Of a DNA stretch of 61,098 nucleotides, positions 1 through 8,869 are shown one piece after another. Below the pieces are notes generated by a model. The model had not been told where the DNA came from, ran no database searches, and saw only the letters and a program-made list of their open reading frames with translations. The position numbers were made by a program, and so were the translations under genes. Numbering within the stretch: position 1 is the first letter of the stretch; each line of letters begins with the position of its first letter. The DNA comes from Muribaculaceae bacterium (GTDB lineage Bacteria; Bacteroidota; Bacteroidia; Bacteroidales; Muribaculaceae): the NCBI GenBank assembly GCA_017436845.1, contig JAFSCJ010000007.1:1-61098 (forward strand). Direction: 5' to 3'.

Positions 1-39
1 GGTCTGAAATTCGAGCCTATTGAAATTGTTTTTAAATAA
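1..39 (+). CDS. 3' end of an unidentified CDS
   Basis: Frame 1 is open from the first base and ends GLKFEPIEIVFK then TAA. Only 12 residues lie in the window, so nothing can be said about function. It is listed because the next gene candidates follow closely on the same strand. Confidence 0.35.
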   Translation, partial: GLKFEPIEIVFK

Positions 40-52
40 GATTTCAAATCTC

Positions 53-184
53 ATGCGCGTAATAATGGCAATAATATTAACGATTGTGTTGGCGGTGGCA
101 TCAGCTGCCGCCGGCATCCGCCATTATTGCGACACCAACCCCGCCAACCCCTCAACATGCGATACCCTCGCCCCTGAAAAATAA
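53..184 (+). CDS. possible 43-residue small membrane or exported peptide
   Basis: A short ORF starts 13 bases after the preceding stop. It begins MRVIMAIILTIVLAVASAAA, a continuous hydrophobic stretch typical of a signal peptide or single membrane helix. A short polar tail with two Cys (HYC, STC) follows. No family is recognised. The close spacing to the upstream stop and the non-random hydrophobic start favour a real gene, but an ORF this short can occur by chance. Confidence 0.3.
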   Translation: MRVIMAIILTIVLAVASAAAGIRHYCDTNPANPSTCDTLAPEK

Positions 185-229
185 TTTACAATAGAAATTA
201 GCTCTGATAACTAAATTTATGCTTTTCTA

Positions 230-262
230 TTGAGGCGTAATTCATTAAAAAAACTATCTTTG
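230..262 (+). promoter_or_regulatory. putative Bacteroidetes promoter for the glycosyltransferase gene
   Basis: A TATCTTTG -7 box lies at 255-262, with TTG at 230-232. The 22-base spacer is slightly longer than the usual 19-21. The start codon is 40 bases downstream. Confidence 0.4.
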
Positions 263-302
263 TGGGATAATTAAACGTAAAGCGGTCACAAGGCTAAAAA
301 CA

Positions 303-1067
303 ATGACAACCGAACAACTAACAACACAATCTGACAGCGTCGTAATAATTCCCATGTATAATGAGAAGGAGAACGCTGCAAATATTATAGATGCCGTATT
401 AGCATTGCCTCATCAGTTTGACATTTTGGTCATTGACGATAATTCTCCCGATGGGACTGCTAAAATCGTTAAAACGAAACAGCAAGAGTATGCGGGACGC
501 GTGCACTTGATTGAACGTGCCGGAAAATTAGGATTGGGAACAGCCTATATCGAAGGGTTTAAATGGGCCATCGACCACAAGTATGACTACATCTTTGAGA
601 TGGATGCCGATTTCTCTCACAACCCTAACGACCTGATTCCTCTCTATGAAGCATGTGCCAAAGAGGGCAATGATATGTCGATAGGTTCTCGATATGTGTC
701 AGGTGTAAATGTTGTGAATTGGCCCATGGGACGCGTGTTGATGTCCTACTATGCCTCAAAATATGTGCGCATCGTCACAGGAATGCCCATCAACGACACG
801 ACAGCAGGTTTTGTGTGCTACACACGACGCGTGCTTGAAGCATTGCCACTCGACAATATCCGCTTCAAGGGGTATGCATTCCAGATTGAGATGAAATTTA
901 CCGCTTACAAGTATGGGTTTAAGATCAAAGAGGTGCCCATCATCTTTGTAAATCGTGTACTCGGAACAAGCAAAATGAATTCAAGTATTTTTGGGGAAGC
1001 TGTGTTTGGTGTTATACGCCTGAAATGGAACAGCCTTTTCAAAAAATACCCCAATTATAACGCATAA
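303..1067 (+). CDS. polyprenol-phosphate mannosyltransferase-like glycosyltransferase (GT2)
   Basis: Family 2 glycosyltransferase of the dolichol/polyprenol-phosphate mannose synthase type, which moves a sugar from a nucleotide donor to a lipid phosphate at the inner face of the cytoplasmic membrane. Visible motifs are IPMYNEKENA (residues 16-25), the nucleotide-binding DDNSPDGT (45-52) and the DxD-type metal site DADFSHNP (101-108). At 254 residues it is the short, soluble, single-domain form without C-terminal membrane helices. It lies 10 bases upstream of dihydroorotase, so the two are probably cotranscribed. The sugar and the acceptor cannot be read from the sequence. Confidence 0.88.
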   Translation: MTTEQLTTQSDSVVIIPMYNEKENAANIIDAVLALPHQFDILVIDDNSPDGTAKIVKTKQQEYAGRVHLIERAGKLGLGTAYIEGFKWAIDHKYDYIFEMDADFSHNPNDLIPLYEACAKEGNDMSIGSRYVSGVNVVNWPMGRVLMSYYASKYVRIVTGMPINDTTAGFVCYTRRVLEALPLDNIRFKGYAFQIEMKFTAYKYGFKIKEVPIIFVNRVLGTSKMNSSIFGEAVFGVIRLKWNSLFKKYPNYNA

Positions 1068-1077
1068 AATTTAATCC

Positions 1078-2421
1078 ATGCAACGATTATTATATAACGC
1101 AGTTATTGTCAATGAAGGCAGTAGCCACAAAGGGTATGTTGTTATCAATGATGATAAAATCGCCGTTGTGGGAGAGGGTAATGCCCCTGCCGAGCTAATT
1201 GCTTCAGTTGACAACGCCGAAGATTTAGAGGGCAACTATTTGATGCCCGGAGTGATTGATGACCAAGTGCATTTCCGCGATCCGGGTCTCACTCACAAAG
1301 CCGATATTGCAACAGAATCGGCAGCTGCCGTAGCCGGTGGTGTTACATCGTTCATGGATATGCCCAACACCATTCCGCAAACGACAACCCTCGAAGCTCT
1401 TGAAGCAAAACATCAAAGAGCCGGAGAGGTTTCTCTCGCTAATTACTCATTCTTCATAGGTGCAACAAACGACAATATCGACACGTTGCTCAGTTGCGAT
1501 TATTCGCTCATTCCGGGTGTAAAATTGTTCTTAGGGGCATCAACAGGCAACATGCTTGTTGACAACAACACTGCACTGCAACGCATCTTCTCTGAAGTTC
1601 CCGCGTTGATAGCCATTCACTCTGAAGATGAGGATATCATACGCCAAAACAAAGAGAAAGCACAAGCTCAATGGGGCGACGATGTTCCTGTGGAACAACA
1701 TCCCCTCATTCGCAGCACAGAGGCTTGCTACCAATCGACAAAAAAAGCCGTAGAATTGGCCACTAAATACAATGCACGATTGCACATTCTTCACATCTCT
1801 ACCGAGTCCGAACTTGAATTTTTGACAAGCGCTCCTGTTGAGCAAAAACGTGTTACTGCCGAGGTGTGTGCCCACCATTTGTGGTGGAGTGATGAGGATT
1901 ATTCTCGTTTAGGGACACGCATTAAATGGAATCCTGCCATAAAAACCGCGCAAGATCGAGAAGCATTGCGCCAAGCCCTTGCCGATGGACGCATCGACAT
2001 CGTGGCAACTGACCATGCTCCACATCTTCTATCAGAAAAAGAGGGTGGCGCTTTAAAGGCTGCATCAGGAGGTCCATTAGTGCAATTTTCTCTTCTCATG
2101 ATGCTTGAACTCGCTCGCAAAGGAGTATTTTCCATTGAACAGGTCATCGATAAAATGTGCCATGCCCCTGCCCGACTATTCAACATCGAGAAACGTGGTT
2201 TTATCAGAGAAGGTTATTTTGCCGACTTGGCAGTAGTGAAACCCAATGAAGAATATCCCATTTCAAATAAAGATGTCTTAAGCCGTTGCGCATGGACTCC
2301 TCTTGCCGGCGAAACATTACACAACAAAGTTGTCAGTACCTATGTCAATGGCAATCGCGTATATCACAATGGCGTAATAGACAATTCTGTAAAAGGTAAA
2401 GCATTAAAATACAATCATTAA
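1078..2421 (+). CDS. pyrC: dihydroorotase, class I type
   Basis: Catalyses reversible ring closure of N-carbamoyl-aspartate to dihydroorotate, the third step of pyrimidine synthesis. The metal-binding HFRDPG motif is at residues 65-70 and the DHAPH signature at 312-316. The segment IPGVKLFLGAS holds the lysine expected to be carbamylated as a metal bridge. The length (447) and the long form fit the class I amidohydrolase branch. Class I enzymes are sometimes annotated pyrC and sometimes by family only, so the symbol is by function. It is followed 8 bases later by the P-type ATPase on the same strand. Confidence 0.92.
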   Translation: MQRLLYNAVIVNEGSSHKGYVVINDDKIAVVGEGNAPAELIASVDNAEDLEGNYLMPGVIDDQVHFRDPGLTHKADIATESAAAVAGGVTSFMDMPNTIPQTTTLEALEAKHQRAGEVSLANYSFFIGATNDNIDTLLSCDYSLIPGVKLFLGASTGNMLVDNNTALQRIFSEVPALIAIHSEDEDIIRQNKEKAQAQWGDDVPVEQHPLIRSTEACYQSTKKAVELATKYNARLHILHISTESELEFLTSAPVEQKRVTAEVCAHHLWWSDEDYSRLGTRIKWNPAIKTAQDREALRQALADGRIDIVATDHAPHLLSEKEGGALKAASGGPLVQFSLLMMLELARKGVFSIEQVIDKMCHAPARLFNIEKRGFIREGYFADLAVVKPNEEYPISNKDVLSRCAWTPLAGETLHNKVVSTYVNGNRVYHNGVIDNSVKGKALKYNH

Positions 2422-2429
2422 TAGGAAAT

Positions 2430-5153
2430 ATGTCTACAGAAAACCAATCTATAACAGGGCTTAATCAACAACAAGTTGAAGAGAGCAGAGCCAAATATGG
2501 TGTTAACATCTTGACTCCTCCCCCAAAACCCTCTTTGCTATCTCAATTTTTAGAAAATTTCAAGGATCCGTTAATCAAGATTTTGCTTGTCGCACTATGC
2601 TTGTCTATCGGTATTGCAATATATGAATACACATTGCCAACTCATGGTTTCGAGGTGTTTTTTGAGCCTCTCGGCATACTTGTAGCAATTCTTCTTGCAA
2701 CAGTTATAGGATTTGCTCTTGAGGTGAGTGCCAACAAGAAGTTTGAAATCCTCAACCAAGTAAACGACGATGTCCCGGTGAAGGTGATGCGCGATGGCAA
2801 CATGACACAAGTCCCTCGCAAGGATGTTGTAGTAGGCGACATCGTAATTCTTGAAACCGGCGATGAAGTTCCTGCCGATGGCGTTCTTCTCGATAGCGTA
2901 GCACTTAGCATCAATGAAAGTACATTGACCGGGGAGCCACTAATACGCAAGTCTCACAAGCCAGAAGATTTTAAAGACGATGTAACATATCCCACTAACC
3001 ATGCTATGCGTGGCACTACTGTTGCCGAGGGGCATGGTGTGATGGAGGTAACAACTGTGGGCGATGCTACCGAATATGGCAAAGTATATGAAGCAGCACA
3101 AATCGACACCGGTGTTAAAACACCATTGACGTTGCAATTTGAAAAACTTAGTAAAGTGTTGTCATGGTGTAGCTACACTGTGGGCGCTCTGATTGTCATT
3201 GGCCGATTATGCATATTTGATTGGGCAGCAAATGGCACTATCGAAACTGTTGAATATGTGCTTAACACAATAATGCTTGCTGTTACACTCATCGTGGTGT
3301 CAGTCCCTGAAGGATTACCCATGAGTGTTACATTGAGCCTTGCATTGAGTATGCGTCGCATGCTTGCAAGCAACAACCTCGTGCGCAAGATGCACGCTTG
3401 CGAAACAATGGGTGCGACAACAGTTATTTGTACCGATAAAACAGGAACTCTCACTCAAAATCAAATGCGCATCTACCGCACTAATTTCTATGTGCTTGGC
3501 AATGATCAAAAACTCGGCAATGACGACTACTCAAAATATATCACCGAGGGGATTTCAGTAAACTCTACTGCATTCCTTGATTTCTCTGACAAGGAAAAGG
3601 TTACTGCACTCGGCAACCCCACCGAAGGAGCTTTATTGCTATGGCTTAACGACAATAATGTCAACTTCCAAGAGTTGAGAGACAAGGCTACAGTAATAGA
3701 TCAATTGCCATTCTCTACCGAGCGTAAATTCATGGCAACGATCGTTGACTCGCCATTGATGGGCAAACGCATCCTTTATGTTAAAGGAGCGCCTGAAATC
3801 GTTATGGGAATGTGTAAAGACCTTTCCGGAACAACACCCGATGCCGTTCACGCTCAACTACTGCAATATCAACAACAAGCAATGCGCACACTCGGTTTTG
3901 CATATGCTGAAATCGGTGCTGGCGAAGATCCTATTAAAGATAACAAACTCACTTGCGACAAACTCAAATTCTTAGGCATTACAGCCATCTCCGACCCTGT
4001 GCGCAGTGATGTGCCGGCAGCTATTCGCGAAAGCATCAGCGCAGGTATCAGCGTGAAAATCGTTACAGGTGATACTCCCGGAACAGCTAAAGAAATAGGT
4101 CGTCAAGTGGGATTGTGGGACAATGCCATCGATGGCGATATAAACCACATCTCAGGACCTGACTTTGCCGCATTAAGCGAAGAAGAAGCCGCAAAACGAG
4201 TGCAAGGGCTTAAGATTATGTCTCGCGCTCGTCCGACCGACAAATCACGTCTTGTGCGTCTTCTTCAAGAGAAAGGCGAAGTTGTAGCTGTTACAGGCGA
4301 TGGCACAAACGATGCTCCAGCATTGAACGCTGCACAAGTGGGCTTATCAATGGGTGATGGTACATCGGTTGCCAAAGAGGCAAGCGACATCACAATCATG
4401 GACAATTCGTTTGCCAGCATCACTAAAGCTGTGATGTGGGGACGCTCACTTTATCAAAATATTCAACGTTTCATCTTGTTCCAATTGGTGATAAACCTTG
4501 TCGCTTGTCTCATCGTGGTGATAGGAGCATTCTTTGGAACACAATCGCCATTGACCGTTACACAAATGCTCTGGGTGAACCTCATCATGGATACATTTGC
4601 AGCAATGGCACTTGCCTCATTACCACCATCACAAGAGGTGATGAAACGCAAACCTCGCCGAAGCGATGACTTTATCATTACTCGTCGCATGATGTGGACT
4701 ATATTCGGAACAGGAGCGTTGTTTGTATTCATCTTGTTTGGCTTGATGCAATATTTCCGTCATGAGGAGATTGCAACACTCATGCAATTTGACATCGTCA
4801 AGTTCTTCTCTGACATCTTCAATTTCACTTACCCTGTAGGTGCCGAAATGACACCTTATGAACTTTCAATGTTCTTCACAATATTTGTATTCCTTTCATT
4901 CTGGAACTTGTTTAATGCCAAAGCATTTGACAGCGGACACACCGCATTCTTCAACATGAAAGACAGCAAAGTGTTCTTCTTGACATTGATAGTTATCATC
5001 GGTGGTCAATTCTTGTTGGTGAGCGTTGGAGGTGAAATGTTTAACGTTGTTCCACTATCGGCAACCGATTGGGGACTCATCATAGGCTCAACAGCCCTCG
5101 TGATGATTATTCCCACAATCCTCACCCTCATTGCAAAGATATTCAAGAAATAA
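2430..5153 (+). CDS. calcium-translocating P-type ATPase (PMCA/SERCA-like)
   Basis: Membrane pump that couples ATP hydrolysis to cation export, most likely Ca2+. In order: an N-terminal cation-ATPase domain, two membrane helices near residues 45-95, an actuator domain with LTGEP, and the membrane-4 motif VPEGLPMSVT whose Glu binds cation. Then come the phosphorylation motif DKTGTLT (Asp336), KGAPEI in the nucleotide domain, TGDTPGTAKEIG and the hinge motif GDGTNDAPAL near 622. Several C-terminal helices follow. The length of 907 residues matches bacterial IIA/IIB pumps. The ion is inferred from the motif set and could be another divalent cation. A terminator follows directly. Confidence 0.9.
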   Translation: MSTENQSITGLNQQQVEESRAKYGVNILTPPPKPSLLSQFLENFKDPLIKILLVALCLSIGIAIYEYTLPTHGFEVFFEPLGILVAILLATVIGFALEVSANKKFEILNQVNDDVPVKVMRDGNMTQVPRKDVVVGDIVILETGDEVPADGVLLDSVALSINESTLTGEPLIRKSHKPEDFKDDVTYPTNHAMRGTTVAEGHGVMEVTTVGDATEYGKVYEAAQIDTGVKTPLTLQFEKLSKVLSWCSYTVGALIVIGRLCIFDWAANGTIETVEYVLNTIMLAVTLIVVSVPEGLPMSVTLSLALSMRRMLASNNLVRKMHACETMGATTVICTDKTGTLTQNQMRIYRTNFYVLGNDQKLGNDDYSKYITEGISVNSTAFLDFSDKEKVTALGNPTEGALLLWLNDNNVNFQELRDKATVIDQLPFSTERKFMATIVDSPLMGKRILYVKGAPEIVMGMCKDLSGTTPDAVHAQLLQYQQQAMRTLGFAYAEIGAGEDPIKDNKLTCDKLKFLGITAISDPVRSDVPAAIRESISAGISVKIVTGDTPGTAKEIGRQVGLWDNAIDGDINHISGPDFAALSEEEAAKRVQGLKIMSRARPTDKSRLVRLLQEKGEVVAVTGDGTNDAPALNAAQVGLSMGDGTSVAKEASDITIMDNSFASITKAVMWGRSLYQNIQRFILFQLVINLVACLIVVIGAFFGTQSPLTVTQMLWVNLIMDTFAAMALASLPPSQEVMKRKPRRSDDFIITRRMMWTIFGTGALFVFILFGLMQYFRHEEIATLMQFDIVKFFSDIFNFTYPVGAEMTPYELSMFFTIFVFLSFWNLFNAKAFDSGHTAFFNMKDSKVFFLTLIVIIGGQFLLVSVGGEMFNVVPLSATDWGLIIGSTALVMIIPTILTLIAKIFKK

Positions 5154-5172
5154 TCTTTCCACTAAATAACAC

Positions 5173-5205
5173 AAAAGCCGCAATTCAATGAACTGCGGCT
5201 TTTTT
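5173..5205 (+). terminator. Rho-independent terminator after the P-type ATPase
   Basis: The inverted repeat AAAAGCCGCA / TGCGGCTTTT has a 10-12 base loop and continues into T5. It sits 19 bases after the ATPase stop codon. Confidence 0.85.
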
Positions 5206-5288
5206 CATACTTCAACAAAGGAAATCGAAATTACACACAAGTTCAAAAAATGTTTTATTTTTAAACACAAAAAAATTAGTCAAAAGCA

Positions 5289-5320
5289 TTGTGCATTATG
5301 CTTTAATTTGTTTAACTTTG
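5289..5320 (+). promoter_or_regulatory. promoter of korAB
   Basis: TTG at 5289-5291 and TAACTTTG at 5313-5320 are separated by 21 bases, matching the Bacteroidetes -33/-7 pattern. The expected transcript start leaves a leader of about 45 bases before korA. Confidence 0.65.
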
Positions 5321-5371
5321 CCAAGTTAAAGGCTATTATTAATTTGAATTTAAACTTATTAATATAATATT

Positions 5372-7219
5372 ATGTTAGAGAAAACCAATGTTAAAGTTCT
5401 CGACAAAGTAGTTGTCCGTTTTTCGGGCGACTCAGGAGATGGGATGCAATTGGCAGGAAACATCTTCACAAATGTGTCGGCAGGTGTTGGTAATCAAGTA
5501 TCAACATTCCCCGACTATCCGGCAGAAATCCGCGCTCCACAAGGCTCATTGAGTGGAGTATCGGGCTTTCAAGTAAGCGTGGGTACAGGAGTGTACACTC
5601 CGGGCGACCAAGCCGATGTGCTCATTGCAATGAATCCTGCCGCACTAAAACAAAACGTTAAGTTTTTGAAACCCGGGGGTGTTATCATCGTTGACATCGA
5701 CTCGTTTAAAGAATCAGATCTCAAAAAAGCTCTTTTTGAAACCGACCAGCCATTTAAAGAACTCGGCATTACGGCTCAAGTGGTTGAAGTTCCTGTTACC
5801 TCGATGACTAAAGCTGCTCTTGCTGAAAGTGGTCTCGACAATAAGTCGGTTTTGAAATGTCGCAATATCTTTGCGCTCGGTCTTGTGTGCTGGTTGTTTG
5901 ACCGCCCTCTTGAAAGCGCATTGCAACACCTCAAAAACAAGTTTGCAAAGAAACCTGCAATCTTTGAAGCTAACGCCAAAGTGATCCAAGCAGGTTTTGA
6001 CTACGGACACAACATTCACGCATCAGTATCAACCTATCGTGTTGAAACCGAAACTGCACGTCCCGGTAAATATACCGACATCAATGGTAACACAGCTACT
6101 GCATGGGGGTTAATCATGGCATCGGAAAAAGCCGGTCGTCCCCTATTCTTAGGTAGCTACCCCATTACCCCTGCGACTGATATCCTTCACGAATTAGCAA
6201 AACGCAAAGACCTTGGCGTTAAGGCATGCCAAATGGAAGATGAAATTGCAGGCGTTTGCTCTGCTATCGGAGCTTCATTTGCAGGAAACCTCGCCGTTAC
6301 CTCAACATCAGGACCAGGTCTTGCCCTCAAGAGCGAAGGTATAGGTCTTGCAGTAATGGCCGAATTGCCATTGGTAATCATCGACGTGCAACGTGGTGGA
6401 CCATCAACAGGGCTTCCAACAAAAACTGAACAAACCGACCTTTTCCAAGCATTATATGGCCGCAATGGAGAGTCTCCACTCGCTGTTGTAGCTCCTGCTT
6501 CACCCACTGACTGTTTTGACATGGCATTTGAGGCTTGTCGCATCGCAGTTGAACACATGACTCCGGTGATTTTGTTGACCGACGCATTCATTGGCAACGG
6601 CTCATCGGCTTGGCGTATTCCTGAAGCAGACGAATATCCTGAAATCAAGCCTAACTATGTTCCTGAAGAACTAAAAGCTACATGGCGTCCTTACATGCGT
6701 GATGAAGATACAAAAGTGCGCTACTGGGCAATCCCGGGGACCGAAGGTTGCGCTCATCGTCTCGGTGGTTTGGAAAAAGACTATAACACCGGTGCAATTT
6801 CAACTGACCCTGTTAACCACGAAAAAATGGTTTACACTCGCAAAGAGAAGATTGACCGCATAGCTAAAGATATCCCTGCTCTTGAAGTGCTTTGCGATGC
6901 TGAAGCCGACACTTTAATCGTTGGATGGGGTGGAACATTTGGACACCTTTATACTGCTGCTGAAGAGATGAACAAGGCAGGCAAGAATGTTGCTTTTGCT
7001 CATTTCCGCTATATCAATCCACTTCCAGCTAATACAGCAGAGGTATTTGCCAAGTATAAACGAGTGATTGTAGCAGAACTTAATACAGGACAATTTGCCG
7101 ACTATCTACAAGCAAAATTCCCTGAGACAAAAATCTCTCGCATCAATAAAGTACAAGGTCAACCATTCCTTGTAAAGGAAATTATCGATGGTGTAACTAA
7201 AATAATGGAGGAAAAATAA
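5372..7219 (+). CDS. korA: 2-oxoacid:acceptor oxidoreductase, fused gamma-alpha subunit (KorA type)
   Basis: Large subunit of a ferredoxin-dependent 2-oxoglutarate (or related 2-oxoacid) oxidoreductase, which converts the 2-oxoacid and CoA to acyl-CoA, CO2 and reduced ferredoxin in the cytoplasm. The gamma-type domain (about residues 10-195) opens with RFSGDSGDGMQLAGN. The pyrimidine-binding alpha domain starts near 225 and carries GSYPITPATDIL, followed by the core with TSGPGLALKSEG. At 615 residues it is the fused gamma-alpha form usual in Bacteroidetes. The beta subunit begins one base after its stop codon. Substrate choice within the family is an inference. Confidence 0.9.
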   Translation: MLEKTNVKVLDKVVVRFSGDSGDGMQLAGNIFTNVSAGVGNQVSTFPDYPAEIRAPQGSLSGVSGFQVSVGTGVYTPGDQADVLIAMNPAALKQNVKFLKPGGVIIVDIDSFKESDLKKALFETDQPFKELGITAQVVEVPVTSMTKAALAESGLDNKSVLKCRNIFALGLVCWLFDRPLESALQHLKNKFAKKPAIFEANAKVIQAGFDYGHNIHASVSTYRVETETARPGKYTDINGNTATAWGLIMASEKAGRPLFLGSYPITPATDILHELAKRKDLGVKACQMEDEIAGVCSAIGASFAGNLAVTSTSGPGLALKSEGIGLAVMAELPLVIIDVQRGGPSTGLPTKTEQTDLFQALYGRNGESPLAVVAPASPTDCFDMAFEACRIAVEHMTPVILLTDAFIGNGSSAWRIPEADEYPEIKPNYVPEELKATWRPYMRDEDTKVRYWAIPGTEGCAHRLGGLEKDYNTGAISTDPVNHEKMVYTRKEKIDRIAKDIPALEVLCDAEADTLIVGWGGTFGHLYTAAEEMNKAGKNVAFAHFRYINPLPANTAEVFAKYKRVIVAELNTGQFADYLQAKFPETKISRINKVQGQPFLVKEIIDGVTKIMEEK

Positions 7220-7220
7220 G

Positions 7221-8234
7221 ATGGAAGAACTCAAATATACAGCAGCCAATTACAAAAGCGATCAATCAGTGCGCTGGTGTCCTGGTTGTGGAGACCATGC
7301 CATTTTAAATTCGCTCCACAAAGCTATGGCAACTATGGGCATTGCTCCCCACAAGACAGCTGTTATCTCAGGTATCGGTTGTAGCTCACGCCTACCCTAC
7401 TACATGAACACCTATGGTTTCCACACAATACATGGTCGTGCGGCAGCCATTGCAACAGGGTTTAAGGTTGCCAATCCCGAAATGACTGTTTGGCAAATCT
7501 CAGGTGATGGTGATGGTCTTGCCATCGGTGGTAACCATTTTATACATGCAGTGCGTCGCAACATCGACCTCAACATGCTACTGTTAAACAACAAAATCTA
7601 TGGGTTGACTAAAGGACAATATTCACCCACAAGCGACCGCGGCTTTGTGTCTAAATCATCGCCCTACGGAACTACTGAAGATCCATTTATCCCTGCCGAA
7701 CTTGTATTTGGCGCTCGTGGTAATTTCTTTGCTCGTAGTATCGATGTCGAACTTGCCACCACTCAAGAAGTTCTTGTTGCTGCAGCTCAACACAAAGGCG
7801 CATCAGTAGTCGAAATCTTGCAAAACTGCGTTATCTTCAATAATGGTATCCACAACTACATTACCGACAAGGAATTCCGCGCTGAACGCACTATTCACTT
7901 GCGTCATGGCGAAAAGATGATTTTCGGCAAGGATGGTAACATGGGACTTGTTCAAGATGGATTCTTATTGAAAGCTGTTGAAATAGGCAAAGATGGCTAC
8001 ACAATGGATGACGTGCTTGTTCACGATGCTCATTGCAAGTCCAATTTCTTACACCAACAACTTGCTATGATGGACGGACATGAATTGCCATTGGCAGTGG
8101 GTGTTATACGCGATGTTGAAGGATTGACCTACGACGAAGAAATCGAAAAACAAGTTGCTGAGGTTAAAGCAAAGAAAAATTTCAGTTCGCTCCGCGACAT
8201 GATTCTCGCCGGCGAAACCTGGGAAGTAAAATAA
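7221..8234 (+). CDS. korB: 2-oxoacid:ferredoxin oxidoreductase, beta subunit (KorB type)
   Basis: Thiamine-diphosphate-binding subunit partnering KorA. RWCPGCGDHA at residues 18-27 is the hallmark start of the beta subunit, and the TPP/Mg motif GDGDGLAIGGNH lies near 95-106, followed by NNKIYGLTKGQ. The subunit has no separate ferredoxin-like cluster domain, as usual for KorB. It starts one base after the korA stop, so the two are cotranscribed and probably translationally coupled. In anaerobic Bacteroidales this complex works in the reductive direction or in amino-acid and succinate metabolism. A strong hairpin terminator follows. Confidence 0.92.
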   Translation: MEELKYTAANYKSDQSVRWCPGCGDHAILNSLHKAMATMGIAPHKTAVISGIGCSSRLPYYMNTYGFHTIHGRAAAIATGFKVANPEMTVWQISGDGDGLAIGGNHFIHAVRRNIDLNMLLLNNKIYGLTKGQYSPTSDRGFVSKSSPYGTTEDPFIPAELVFGARGNFFARSIDVELATTQEVLVAAAQHKGASVVEILQNCVIFNNGIHNYITDKEFRAERTIHLRHGEKMIFGKDGNMGLVQDGFLLKAVEIGKDGYTMDDVLVHDAHCKSNFLHQQLAMMDGHELPLAVGVIRDVEGLTYDEEIEKQVAEVKAKKNFSSLRDMILAGETWEVK

Positions 8235-8257
8235 ATTTCTTTTATATAGAGATAGAA

Positions 8258-8290
8258 CAGAGCGAGTTTTGATGACTCGCTCTGCTTGTT
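8258..8290. terminator. bidirectional hairpin terminator between korB and the opposing gene
   Basis: The 10-base-pair perfect stem CAGAGCGAGT / ACTCGCTCTG has a TTTGATG loop. It lies between two genes that converge, so it probably serves both strands, though the T-tract is weak on each side. Confidence 0.7.
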
Positions 8291-8320
8291 TAATTCTAAT
8301 TTGGTAAGAGAGACTTTCCA

Positions 8321-8785
8321 TTATTGTATCAGTTGGCGGGTGGTGGTGTAGCCGGGGCGGTTGTGGAATGGTGTGGCGGCAAAGCGTCCTGTGAGGTCGG
8401 AATTATATCTGATATGGTAGCGTTCAGGAGCCAAGAAATCCAATCGAAACACAGCAGTATCAATGGGCGCATCATCAGAAAATCCTTCGCTTAATCGTTC
8501 CTCAATCACAATATCCCATCCTATCACATTCACCGCAAGACTCACTGCACCCGTTGATGTAATGCCTTCTATTCCATATCTTGTGAGTATTACCGAACCA
8601 TCATCATTGGCTGTCAATGTGATTGCAGGATTATCATTTCCACAAGCCATCAAATCTCCTGCAAGCAGATATTGTCGTGCCTCGCCACGTGATGCCGGAC
8701 GCACCACTAATGCGACCACAAAAGCAGCAACAAGTACCGCTATAACATAGAATTCAACTGTTTGAAATATCTCTACCAATATCAT
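8321..8785 (-). CDS. hypothetical membrane-anchored protein
   Basis: A 154-residue protein I do not recognise. It opens with a short polar stretch and one strong membrane helix (about residues 11-27, FYVIAVLVAAFVVALVV). An outward or cytoplasmic domain of about 120 residues follows, rich in beta-strand-like segments (SVILTRYGIEG, GWDIVIEERL, YHIRYNSDL) and ending near RPGYTTTRQLIQ. The ATG at 8785 is preferred over the longer ORF start at 8821 because a TATCTTTG promoter box falls inside the first codons of the longer form. It is divergent from the MscS gene. A conserved Bacteroidales protein of unknown role is the most that can be said. Confidence 0.6.
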   Translation of the reverse strand: MILVEIFQTVEFYVIAVLVAAFVVALVVRPASRGEARQYLLAGDLMACGNDNPAITLTANDDGSVILTRYGIEGITSTGAVSLAVNVIGWDIVIEERLSEGFSDDAPIDTAVFRLDFLAPERYHIRYNSDLTGRFAATPFHNRPGYTTTRQLIQ

Positions 8786-8791
8786 ATAACA

Positions 8792-8823
8792 CAAAGATAA
8801 TAATTCAGCAGAAACTATCACAA
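8792..8823 (-). promoter_or_regulatory. minus-strand promoter that decides the start of the hypothetical gene
   Basis: On the minus strand TATCTTTG occupies 8799-8792, with TTG at 8823-8821 and a 21-base spacer. The expected transcript start falls at or within a few bases of the ATG at 8785, so the mRNA would be leaderless. Confidence 0.6.
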
Positions 8824-8869
8824 TTATTCATTTGTTTATATTGTGTGTATTTATCTTAATTTTTATACT

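Noticed and set aside
6187..6648. Antisense 153-codon ORF within korA
   Set aside because: Shadow of the strong korA coding frame; no motif and no promoter.
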